Shown: positions 31,211-38,821 of the stretch, piece after piece | Numbering within the stretch: the first letter of the stretch is position 1 | Layout of the letters: each line of letters begins with the position of its first letter | From: Candidatus Iainarchaeum sp. | GTDB taxonomy: Archaea > Iainarchaeota > Iainarchaeia > Iainarchaeales > JAAZKV01 | DNA: 40,703 bases | Reading direction: 5' to 3' | Assembly: GCA_018691995.1 (NCBI GenBank) | Contig: JABHJM010000075.1 | Coordinates: 1-40,703, forward strand | Made by a program: the position numbers and the translations under genes | The notes under the pieces: model-generated | What the model saw: only the letters and a program-made list of their open reading frames with translations | The model's database searches: none | What the model was told of the DNA's origin: nothing

Positions 31211-33454
31211 ATGGAAAGAAAGAACTTTTTAGTATTATTTATCATTTTAATTTTTAGTATTTCATTTGTAATGGCAGTTGATTCTAATAACGATACAAAC
31301 TCAGGAAACACAGTTTGTACTACTCAGTACGATCCTGTTTGTGGACAAATAGTGGATTGTCCAACAACCCCGTGTATTACTAATGTATCAGGAGACACAA
31401 TTTGTGCATCATGTCTTGCCACACAACAAACATTTAGTAATTTATGTGAACTTAATGCTGCAGGAGCAACTTATTTAGATGATGGAGTTTGTGAAGATAC
31501 AACAACTTGCCCAGCAATAGCAATTCCAATGTGTGCACCAGGAACTACCATGGTAACAACAGTAGATTCAGATGGTTGCGTTGAGTATGATTGTGAAGAA
31601 ATAGCTTGTACTGACGATGCAAAAATTTGTCCAGATGGAAGTGCTGTTGGACGCGATCCAAATAATAATTGTGAATTTAAACCATGCCCAATAGGCGCAT
31701 GTACAATGCAATATGATCCTGTTTGTGCTGAAGTAACTACTTGTACTACGGGCGACTGTACTACAACAAGTCCAACAAATAGCGACCCAAATACAGGAAT
31801 AAGTTCAACTTGTGTTGGAGGGGTTTGCTTCACTACACAAAAAACTTATGGAAATGCCTGTCAAGCAAAGGCAGATGGAGCAAAAATTATTTACCGTGGA
31901 GAATGTGATAATGCTAGTTTAATTACTGAAAGTGTAAAATGTGTATTTGATGATTCAACAACTAATCAACAATGTTACTTAGCAAGAGAAAACAACATTG
32001 GGTGTAGCGTAACTGCAAACGAAGAAGCGTGTGTTGTTGATGTGAAAAAAGAAATGGGAAAAATTTTAACATGGAAAAGTACTTGCGGAGGATACGCACA
32101 AACTGTAATGGATGGAATAAATGAACATGTTAAATTTGATTGTACTAATAATGGCGGAGCTGTAAAAGAAACTGTAAAATGTGTTCTTGAGGGAGCAAAA
32201 GGTGGAGAAGAATGTTATTCAAACAAAGGAAAATGTAAAGTTAATGTTTATCACAACCCAACAACAAACAGTAATACTGGCGCAAACCCCAATCCTTCAA
32301 TTAGAAATAGTTATGGGACATGCACGGTTGATGTACGTGGAAATAAAGGAGAAACAGTTACTTGGAAGAGTGATTGTGGAGGATATGCTTATACTATAAT
32401 GGACGGGGACAACGAGTATGCTAAATTTAGATGTAATGGTATAAACCCCCCTGTAGAAGAATTATATCGAAAAGCTAAGTGGACTTGTACTAATGAAATG
32501 GAATTTGAAAAAGAAGATAATTGTCAACCATATTCATTTTGGAAAAAACTTGCAATTAGAACATGTAATCAATACTCTTCAACCTGTGTTAGCCCAATTT
32601 CTTCAACAACAGGAACTGTTGTATCAGTAGTAAATAGTACTTCTGATGGAAATAGCGAAACAGTAACAATAGATGATTCAAATACAGCAGTGGAAGAATG
32701 TATTGGAGATTTAATAACTGTTGAAGATTTTGAAGTTAGTGATAAGTGTGAAAGAACTTGTACTCGCGAAAAAGATTCACAAGGATGTATTGTAACAAAT
32801 TGTGGAGAAGGCCCAAGTATAATTGATTGCCCAGCTCAAAGTTGTAGAATTCAACCAATTGAAGAAATAAGAAAAATTAAAAATGAGTGTTATAATAAAA
32901 ATGGAAAAGTTATTGTTGAAATAAATGAAGGAAATGGATGTAGTCATTACAATTGTGTTTCAATTAATAATAGTAAAGCATGCATAACTGATGCAAACAT
33001 TTCAATTGAAAGAAAACTTAAATGCGAAGATAAAAATGGAGAATTTATAGTTAACACTAATGCGACAGGTTGCATTGATTTCATGAAATGTGTTGGTGGA
33101 GTAGATGATGATAGCAATAAAGTAATTAGCGAAAAAATAATTAACGATAGTACAAAATTACTAGAACTTGCATTAAAACTTGAAAACTTAAAAATTGAAT
33201 TAGAAAAAATTCAAAAGAAAATTGACGCAGTAGCCACTTTCCACACTAGTAATGGAGATACAAATTCTGCAACAAACTTTGAAAATGCTTCTGCACTAAT
33301 TGATGAAGCAATCCAAAAAATTGATGAATTAAAAACTTTCATAAAAGATAATGTTGATGACTTTACAAAAGAAGACGGACAATATGTACGAGGAGTCATT
33401 GGCGAAATTAGAGGAGAGCTAATGAAAGAAATTTTGTTAGCAATACTTGGGTGA
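31211..33454 (+). CDS. Secreted Cys-rich protein with two Kazal-like domains and an internal duplication, 747 residues
   Basis: Signal peptide MERKNFLVLFIILIFSISFV, MA. Two regions fit Kazal-type inhibitor patterns: near 35-95 (YDPVCGQ ... TFSNLCELNAAGA ... GVC) and near 170-235 (YDPVCAE ... TYGNACQAKADGA ... GEC). Two homologous blocks follow (LTWKSTCGGYAQTVMDG and VTWKSDCGGYAYTIMDG). A further Cys-rich stretch leads into a C-terminal coiled coil (about 645-740). ATTTATATATGA centred 25 bases before the ATG gives a leaderless promoter. It could be a surface protein or protease inhibitor; this is inference. Confidence 0.87.
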   Translation: MERKNFLVLFIILIFSISFVMAVDSNNDTNSGNTVCTTQYDPVCGQIVDCPTTPCITNVSGDTICASCLATQQTFSNLCELNAAGATYLDDGVCEDTTTCPAIAIPMCAPGTTMVTTVDSDGCVEYDCEEIACTDDAKICPDGSAVGRDPNNNCEFKPCPIGACTMQYDPVCAEVTTCTTGDCTTTSPTNSDPNTGISSTCVGGVCFTTQKTYGNACQAKADGAKIIYRGECDNASLITESVKCVFDDSTTNQQCYLARENNIGCSVTANEEACVVDVKKEMGKILTWKSTCGGYAQTVMDGINEHVKFDCTNNGGAVKETVKCVLEGAKGGEECYSNKGKCKVNVYHNPTTNSNTGANPNPSIRNSYGTCTVDVRGNKGETVTWKSDCGGYAYTIMDGDNEYAKFRCNGINPPVEELYRKAKWTCTNEMEFEKEDNCQPYSFWKKLAIRTCNQYSSTCVSPISSTTGTVVSVVNSTSDGNSETVTIDDSNTAVEECIGDLITVEDFEVSDKCERTCTREKDSQGCIVTNCGEGPSIIDCPAQSCRIQPIEEIRKIKNECYNKNGKVIVEINEGNGCSHYNCVSINNSKACITDANISIERKLKCEDKNGEFIVNTNATGCIDFMKCVGGVDDDSNKVISEKIINDSTKLLELALKLENLKIELEKIQKKIDAVATFHTSNGDTNSATNFENASALIDEAIQKIDELKTFIKDNVDDFTKEDGQYVRGVIGEIRGELMKEILLAILG

Positions 33455-33458
33455 TTAA

Positions 33459-33671
33459 ATGAAAAAAATAATAGCAATTTTAATTTTAATATCAGTAGTT
33501 GTTTTAGTAATTGGATGCACTGCGCCAGAAGATACTAACACTCCCACTGATGAAAACTTTACAGTTAACACTGCTGCAGAAGCAAATGACGCAGTTGGTG
33601 ATATTGGAACTGATTTGAGCGGAATCACTGATTCTTTAAGTGAAATTGATGCTACTTTAACTGAAAGTTAG
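33459..33671 (+). CDS. Small lipoprotein, 70 residues
   Basis: Signal peptide MKKIIAILILISVVVLVIGC with lipobox Cys at 20. The mature part is about 50 acidic, Thr/Asp-rich residues with a helical end (GDIGTDLSGITDSLSEIDAT). GGGTGA spans the stop of the preceding gene, four to nine bases before this ATG, so the two are co-translated. The last codon overlaps the first copy of the 21-base duplication described below. Confidence 0.8.
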   Translation: MKKIIAILILISVVVLVIGCTAPEDTNTPTDENFTVNTAAEANDAVGDIGTDLSGITDSLSEIDATLTES

Positions 33672-33744
33672 GGAATAATTTCTGCGCATTAAAATTTTTA
33701 ACAAAAAATTGAGAAAGACGAAATTATGGAATAATTTCTGCGCA
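33668..33744. repeat. Direct duplication of the 3' coding end of the radical SAM gene
   Basis: 33668-33688 and 33724-33744 are 21-base copies with one difference (20 identical). On the minus strand both read C-A-E-I-I-P-stop; the single change (CCA versus CCC for Pro) is synonymous. Copy 2 is the true end of the gene 33724-34845; copy 1 lies 56 bases beyond it, after a 35-base AT-rich spacer. Confidence 0.85.
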
Positions 33745-34845
33745 ATTATATTTTAAAAATTCTAAATCTTTTTTTGAAATAATTTCTTCATCAATTAGTT
33801 TTTGTAGTTGTGGAGTTATTCTTCCCATTTCTCGAAGTAAGTGTTTTATTGTTTCACAAATTTCATTAATTCCTTTTTTTGGCCAACAAGGATACATATT
33901 TGAATAAAGACATCTCCCACCACAAAGAGAATAATCACTACATTCTGTACAAGGCGAACCTATTGCAAGTTCATGTGGCAAAGATTGCGGAGCAGTACTT
34001 TTTATATTTCCTAAAAATTTATCTTCTATTCCTTGCATTATTGGACAAGATACCAATACCCCGTTTGTTTGTACGGTAAAATTTCCAATCCCTGAACCAC
34101 ACCTAATTGAATAGTTCGTTTTAAACAAAAGTGTGTTTAAAACTCCAATGAATGGATATAATCGAAGTAATTTGCCTTTTTTTGCTTCTTTTAGGAACAA
34201 ATCGGCTAATTTTGACACGTCAGAATCGTATTTTTTACTCCAAATTTCAAAGTTTCTTTTCTCATAATCATGCCACATATTTGCATCTAACTGCCAATGA
34301 ATGCTTGTGAATGAAAAATCTTCATTATCAAGAAGATATGTAATGTCTTTGTAAAAGTCTGTTGGTTCTTCAATTGTCATTCTTGCAATTATCTCCCCAC
34401 CAAATCCATTTTTCTTTATTTCTTTTAAATTATTAATTACTTTTTCATACGTTCCTTCACCACGATTTTTATTTGTAGTTTCTTTATTACCATCAATTGA
34501 AATTAAAATTGTGTGAAACTTATTTACATATTTTTTATCAAGTTTATCAAAGAGTGTTCCATTTGTTTGAATTAAAAAATTATCAACTACTTGTTCTATT
34601 TCTTTTGAATCCATTATTTCTTTTATGAATGGAATATTTAGAAGTGGTTCTCCACCATAAAAAATAATACTAACTGGTTTGTCATTATCTTTTGCTAAAA
34701 ACTTTGCTAAATCATTTGCAGAATAAGTTGGGTTCGGTGGAGTTGAAGTGAATTTTATTTCACTTTCTGGTTCGTCAAAACTTTTACCTCCACAATACTC
34801 ACAACAAAGATTGCAATCAGGGTGTGTTACAACATGATAAATCAT
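33724..34845 (-). CDS. Radical SAM protein with SPASM-like C-terminus, 373 residues
   Basis: C11, C15 and C18 (CNLCCEYC) form the CX3CX2C radical SAM cluster site very near the N-terminus; IIFYGGEPLL and ILISIDGNKET are the usual following strands. The C-terminal third has CGSGIGNF, SCPIM, CTECSDYSLCGGRCLY and CETIKHL, a SPASM-type set of auxiliary cluster cysteines. It recalls the archaeal AF1497-type putative peptide-modifying group (TIGR04084), which I could not verify. It starts 24 bases after the hydrogenase-like gene on the same strand. Confidence 0.85.
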   Translation of the reverse strand: MIYHVVTHPDCNLCCEYCGGKSFDEPESEIKFTSTPPNPTYSANDLAKFLAKDNDKPVSIIFYGGEPLLNIPFIKEIMDSKEIEQVVDNFLIQTNGTLFDKLDKKYVNKFHTILISIDGNKETTNKNRGEGTYEKVINNLKEIKKNGFGGEIIARMTIEEPTDFYKDITYLLDNEDFSFTSIHWQLDANMWHDYEKRNFEIWSKKYDSDVSKLADLFLKEAKKGKLLRLYPFIGVLNTLLFKTNYSIRCGSGIGNFTVQTNGVLVSCPIMQGIEDKFLGNIKSTAPQSLPHELAIGSPCTECSDYSLCGGRCLYSNMYPCWPKKGINEICETIKHLLREMGRITPQLQKLIDEEIISKKDLEFLKYNCAEIIP

Positions 34846-34869
34846 ATTTGAATTTTTTATTAGTTAGGT

Positions 34870-35742
34870 TTAAAACTCTGTGGAAAAATCTAAACCTTCT
34901 GTGTATTTATCAAGACCTTTTCTTTTTCCAATTTTTTCAGTTTTTGCGCCTTTTCGATAACTAAGAATTCTTTTTCTTTTTACAAAAATTGGTTTGTTAC
35001 TAGCAACTCCTGGCCCACCAATACAACCACCATTACAAAATAAAATATCATAAAATTTTTTGTCACTATGTTTATCAAAAAGTTTTTGTAAATTCTTTAC
35101 ACCATCTTTTGCAACCATTTCTTCTTTTGTAAGAATATCTTTTGAATGAAGTGTTGCAGAGAGGCCTCCTGCGAGCGGGTATATTTTTGTATAATCATTA
35201 TAGAAACGATCAAACAAATGTGAACCTTTCAAAGGAGTTGGTTTTTCTTTTGAAACAATATCTTTTAGTTCAGAAAATGTAATTGTTGCATGAATTAAAT
35301 TAGGGTATTTTTTTGCTTCTCTTTTTTTTGCAAAGCATGGGGCTAGGAAAACATTTTTTTGGTTTGGCCAATTTTTATCAATTACTTTTGCCATTGCACT
35401 CATTGGAGAATCAAATGGAAGTAAATATTTTTCCATTTCAGGATATTTTGCTTTAACTAATTCTACACAAGCTGGACACACAGAACAAATAAATTTTTCT
35501 TGATTGTCCTTATTTTCATGAATGTATCTATGATATTCTTGGTTTACTATTTTTGCTCCAAATGTAAGTTCTGTTGTATATTCAAAACCCAGTCCTTTCA
35601 TTAAGGGTACAAAGCTATCATAATCAAAATCAACTACAAATGAAGGGGCCGCCATTAAACAAACTTCTTCATCTCCTTTTAGAAGCGAAAGAACTTTTAG
35701 TTGATCCTCATTATACCCTTTATCTTCAACGAATTTTGACAT
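34870..35742 (-). CDS. [FeFe]-hydrogenase H-domain protein, 290 residues, no N-terminal ferredoxin domains
   Basis: The protein is only the H-cluster domain. L1 is CSVCPACV (C86, C89, C92), aligning with TSCCPxW: the ligand Cys (C89) is kept but the proton-transfer Cys is Val88. DSPMSAMAKVI matches the SPQxMxGAxIK helix. L2 is APCFAKKREA (C136). L3 is FCNGGCIGG (C236, C240). All four H-cluster thiolate ligands therefore appear present. Very short hydrogenases of this type are known from DPANN archaea; a sensory or non-H2 role is possible because of the L1 change. AGGA precedes the ATG, and TTAAATATTT lies further upstream. Confidence 0.85.
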   Translation of the reverse strand: MSKFVEDKGYNEDQLKVLSLLKGDEEVCLMAAPSFVVDFDYDSFVPLMKGLGFEYTTELTFGAKIVNQEYHRYIHENKDNQEKFICSVCPACVELVKAKYPEMEKYLLPFDSPMSAMAKVIDKNWPNQKNVFLAPCFAKKREAKKYPNLIHATITFSELKDIVSKEKPTPLKGSHLFDRFYNDYTKIYPLAGGLSATLHSKDILTKEEMVAKDGVKNLQKLFDKHSDKKFYDILFCNGGCIGGPGVASNKPIFVKRKRILSYRKGAKTEKIGKRKGLDKYTEGLDFSTEF

Positions 35743-35824
35743 AGTATCCTTTTAGGAAAAGGAAATATTTAATGGTTAGCAAAAAAATTAGTAAAAAGAT
35801 TATTTCTTTTGGAAAAAGATTGTT

Positions 35825-36505
35825 CTAAGGTCTTTTTCTTTGTTTTAAGAGTTTTCTCATTTTTACCCAAGTAGAAATCTCATGTGCTCTTGGCGGACCA
35901 AATCTGCGTGTTTTTGGTTTATTTGGAAAACAAGCATTAGAAACTAAACTAACTCTTTCAAAATTCCCCGAACTAATAAGGACTTTGTAAACTCCTCCCG
36001 CACAATTTTTCCCAATTGTTTTGTCAGAAGGGCGCCTATGTGGTGGCAACCATTTCTTTTCATGAGCATAAATTTCTTTACTTCTATGGATTTCGGTTTG
36101 TGACCCTCCAAGTTGAATATGCTTCGCTCCTGCTTCTTTTAATATTTTAACAAAAGTATTTGGAGAACCAATGCCTACAGGTTCTCTTGTTTCTTTTAAA
36201 TTAGATGATGCCTCGTGTGTTGGGAAAGTAAAGATGTTATTTCTGCCCTCAAGCTGTCCATTAAACTGAGATCTTAGTTCTCCGGGGTGGCTTTCTAAAA
36301 CAATAATTGGTAATTTACTCTTTTGAATCAAACCAAAAATAACACTTTTATAAGAATCATAATGTTTTTGATTATAACCTGTTGTCCTCTCAGTAAAAAA
36401 AGGATGAATTATTACAAGTGCCCGCCCATTAGCAGCCCCCACTTGTTTTTTCAATTCGTCGAAATAACTTTTTGGCATTTCATCAAGAGCATAATGATTA
36501 TTCAT
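35825..36505 (-). CDS. Uncharacterised protein, 226 residues
   Basis: Soluble, alpha/beta-like. Segments such as RALVIIHPFFTERTTGYN, LPIIVLESHPGELRSQ and AKHIQLGGSQTEIHRS look like alternating strands and helices with conserved-type His, Glu and Gly. The tail is basic (KMRKLLKQRKRP). No family recognised. Its start overlaps the end of the U32 gene by four bases (36502-36505), so translation is probably coupled to that gene. Confidence 0.78.
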   Translation of the reverse strand: MNNHYALDEMPKSYFDELKKQVGAANGRALVIIHPFFTERTTGYNQKHYDSYKSVIFGLIQKSKLPIIVLESHPGELRSQFNGQLEGRNNIFTFPTHEASSNLKETREPVGIGSPNTFVKILKEAGAKHIQLGGSQTEIHRSKEIYAHEKKWLPPHRRPSDKTIGKNCAGGVYKVLISSGNFERVSLVSNACFPNKPKTRRFGPPRAHEISTWVKMRKLLKQRKRP

Positions 36506-37725
36506 TTTTTACCACGTTTTACAACCTTGAAAACAACATCATTAAGCCTAACACGTTCGTTTGTTTTAATTCCAACTAATTCGCCTTTTTCTGCCACCTT
36601 TAAATCTTTATGATTTGACTGCATTGAAGTAAGAGGAAGTTTTAGAAATGTTGTAACTCCTTCAATGATTAAATCATCCCCTACTTTAATCGAATCAAAT
36701 AGTTTTATTTCTGCAACATTTATTTTTGCATAAAACTTTTTTACTTCTCCAACTTGTACTCTTTTTGTGGTTTGATTGCTTCCTTGAATATTTGTAAGAT
36801 CTTTCCCGCTTGGAATACTTTGAAAAAATCCTTTTGAAAATTTTCTATTGTAAACTTTACTTAATTCTTTATTCCATTTCTTTATTTTTGCTTTTGAAAA
36901 AGTTTTTTCATTCACCGCATCAATTCCTTCTCGATAAACTTTAGTCACTGTTGCAACATAATCGCTTGGTTTTGTTCTCCCTTCTATTTTAAGAGAAACA
37001 ACTCCACTCTTAATCACCTCATCCAAAAATTCAATTGTTTTCATATCTCTTGGAGAAATAATTGTGTCCCCTTGAATTAACAAATCTTTTTCTTTATAAT
37101 TTGGTTTATCACCATCAAGGAAAAATGCTCTCCTACATGGTTGTAAACATTCACCACGATTCGCACTTCTTCCAAATAATTCATGTGAAAGATAACATCT
37201 TCCAGAAACACTAATACACATTGCACCATGCACAAAAATTTCTATTTCAACACCAATTTTTTTAGCTTTACTAACAAGTTTTTTTATTTGCACTAATGAA
37301 AGTTCTCGTGCTAAAACAATTCGCTCAACTCCCAGCTTTTTGTACATCATAAGTGCGCCAACATTTGCAACACTACCTTGGGTTGAAAGATGTGGTTCAA
37401 GTTTATGTTTTTTTACAAGTGAAAGCACTCCAAGATCAGAAACAATTACTGCGTCAACTTTCGCTTCTTTTGCTTTTGCAAGAATAGAATCAATTTTTGT
37501 AAGTTCATCATCAAACACTACTGTGTTAAGTGCTAAATACCCTTTTACTTTATTTTCATGTAAATATTCCATTAGTTTTTTCATTTCACTTTTTTTAAAA
37601 TTTGTTCCAAGATCACGCATATTGAATCCTTTTATTCCAAAATACACTGCGTTCACTCCACTCTTTGTTGCAGCAATAGCACTACTAAAACTTCCAACCC
37701 CTACAAGTAATTCAACTCTTTTCAT
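36502..37725 (-). CDS. Peptidase U32-family protein (tRNA hydroxylation TrhP-like), 407 residues
   Basis: The U32 signature is clear: EIFVHGAMCISVSGRCYLS (E-x-F-x-HG-A-x-C-x-x-x-SG-x-C), with a following Cys pair in RGECLQPCRR. The N-terminus (LLVGVGSFSSAIAATKSGVN) is the TIM-barrel start, and a C-terminal beta domain follows (about 300-407). Bacterial relatives (TrhP/YegQ, RlhA, UbiU/V) act in RNA or quinone hydroxylation rather than proteolysis, so tRNA or rRNA modification is plausible. TTTTTAAACTC about 24 bases before the ATG on the minus strand gives a leaderless promoter. Confidence 0.92.
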   Translation of the reverse strand: MKRVELLVGVGSFSSAIAATKSGVNAVYFGIKGFNMRDLGTNFKKSEMKKLMEYLHENKVKGYLALNTVVFDDELTKIDSILAKAKEAKVDAVIVSDLGVLSLVKKHKLEPHLSTQGSVANVGALMMYKKLGVERIVLARELSLVQIKKLVSKAKKIGVEIEIFVHGAMCISVSGRCYLSHELFGRSANRGECLQPCRRAFFLDGDKPNYKEKDLLIQGDTIISPRDMKTIEFLDEVIKSGVVSLKIEGRTKPSDYVATVTKVYREGIDAVNEKTFSKAKIKKWNKELSKVYNRKFSKGFFQSIPSGKDLTNIQGSNQTTKRVQVGEVKKFYAKINVAEIKLFDSIKVGDDLIIEGVTTFLKLPLTSMQSNHKDLKVAEKGELVGIKTNERVRLNDVVFKVVKRGKK

Positions 37726-37894
37726 AGAAGGATTATTTAGGAAAAGAGTTTAAAAAGAAAATTAACAAAAAAAATGACCAAAGTACGAAAAATTAGATTC
37801 TTCTGCTAAGTATTTACAGCATTTTTTGTTAAAGGTGTAAAAACATCACACCATTCGGATTAACTTTTTAAACTAAACGAATGCAAAAATAATT

Positions 37895-38323
37895 ATGCCA
37901 ATGATTTATTTTTCATTACAAGAAGCAAACGAGCTTATTCAAAGAATTAAGCCAGGTGTTGAAAGAATAATACAACTTCGAGATGAAATTGAATTGCTTG
38001 ATAATACTCAAATTGAATTTGATAATAAAAGTATTGAAAATATGTTGCTTGAAATTGAACTAAACAAAAGTTTCCATGAAAAAAATTTAGAAATGTATTC
38101 GCTTATTGGTGATTTAATTAGAAAAGGTTGCATTATCAAAGAACTTAAGAATATGGAAATTGATTTATACTCAAGACTTAACAAAAAAGAAATTGCTTTT
38201 TGTTGGAAGGTTGGAGATGAAAAAATCTTGTTTTGGCACAATTTAAATCAAAATTGTGAGAAAAGACAGCCCATAAAAATAGTTGAAAGAGACTATATGG
38301 AAGAGCTAAAAAAACTAAGATAG
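37895..38323 (+). CDS. DUF2203 family protein, 142 residues
   Basis: Family pattern: FSLQEANELIQRIKPGVERI at the start, a long helical hairpin, then KGCIIKELKNMEIDLYSRL, EIAFCWKVGDEKILFWHNL and RQPI near the end. The function of DUF2203 is unknown. ATG at 37895, with an alternative Met two codons on; TTTTTAAAC about 25 bases upstream gives a leaderless start. The last eight codons (EELKKLR-stop) are duplicated 86 bases downstream. Confidence 0.88.
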   Translation: MPMIYFSLQEANELIQRIKPGVERIIQLRDEIELLDNTQIEFDNKSIENMLLEIELNKSFHEKNLEMYSLIGDLIRKGCIIKELKNMEIDLYSRLNKKEIAFCWKVGDEKILFWHNLNQNCEKRQPIKIVERDYMEELKKLR

Positions 38324-38409
38324 CTCTAATAAGGGCTGTTGAGTAGAACGAAACGCCCAAAGCGCCGCCCGATTTTGCGGGCGTGGAAGAGCTAAAGAAA
38401 TTACGATAA
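38299..38409 (+). repeat. Duplicated gene 3' end flanking a GC-rich palindromic insert
   Basis: 38299-38323 and 38385-38409 are 25-base copies of the DUF2203 gene end (GG plus EELKKLR-stop). They differ at four positions, all synonymous: AAA/AAG, CTA/TTA, AGA/CGA, TAG/TAA. Between them lies a stretch far richer in GC than its surroundings that includes the hairpin CGCCCG-ATTTTG-CGGGCG. It looks like an insertion scar or a replaced gene end. Confidence 0.85.
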
Positions 38410-38593
38410 ATTCCGTTTTGGGGCAACGCTTTTAAATCTTTACTAATCTAAATTCAGTTACAATAATGGTTTTTTAGCCATTAATGTGCAAAGGGTATTA
38501 TGTGGTTTTTGAGCTTTTGAGCAAATTATTTTTTTGTATCAATTTAGCCATCCGCATAGACACTAAAAAGCACGAATAAAACCTGGTGATGAA
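38410..38593 (+). promoter_or_regulatory. Promoter and leader of the RNA polymerase operon
   Basis: TTTTAAATC at 38430-38437 predicts a start near 38459 and a leader of about 135 bases, long for this genome. It contains AATGG-(TTTTTTAG)-CCATT, a three-codon frame, and an open frame of 31 codons (38484-38579). GGTGA lies five bases before the TTG start of rpoH. Confidence 0.45.
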
Positions 38594-38821
38594 TTGACAG
38601 AAGAAAGACACTATTTAGTTCCCGAACACGTTTTGATCCGAAAGGAAAAAACACTTGAATTGTTAGAAGAACTTGGTCTTAAGAAAAAAGCACTACCAAA
38701 AATATCACGACTTGACCCGGCAGTAAAACCACTAAAAGCAGAAGCTGGAGATGTTGTAAAAATTATAAGAGATTCTTATACAGCAGGACAAAGTATATAC
38801 TACAGAAGGGTTGTGAAATAA
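38594..38821 (+). CDS. rpoH: DNA-directed RNA polymerase subunit H
   Basis: 75 residues matching archaeal RpoH / eukaryotic Rpb5 C-terminal domain: HYLVPEHVLIRKEKTLELLE, LPKISRLDPAVKPL, and GDVVKIIRDSYTAGQSIYYR, then RVV. It binds at the polymerase jaw. The start is TTG at 38594 with GGTGA just upstream; no ATG fits. It abuts rpoB'' with no spacer, as in many archaea. Confidence 0.96.
   Translation: MTEERHYLVPEHVLIRKEKTLELLEELGLKKKALPKISRLDPAVKPLKAEAGDVVKIIRDSYTAGQSIYYRRVVK

Noticed and set aside
38178..38426. Leftward 82-residue gene across the duplicated gene end
   Set aside because: Antisense to DUF2203 and to the GC-rich insert, with no ribosome site or family resemblance.
38594..38821. 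Bacterial sigma-32 reading of the symbol rpoH
   Set aside because: The 75-residue sequence is the archaeal polymerase subunit H (Rpb5 C-terminal type), not a sigma factor.
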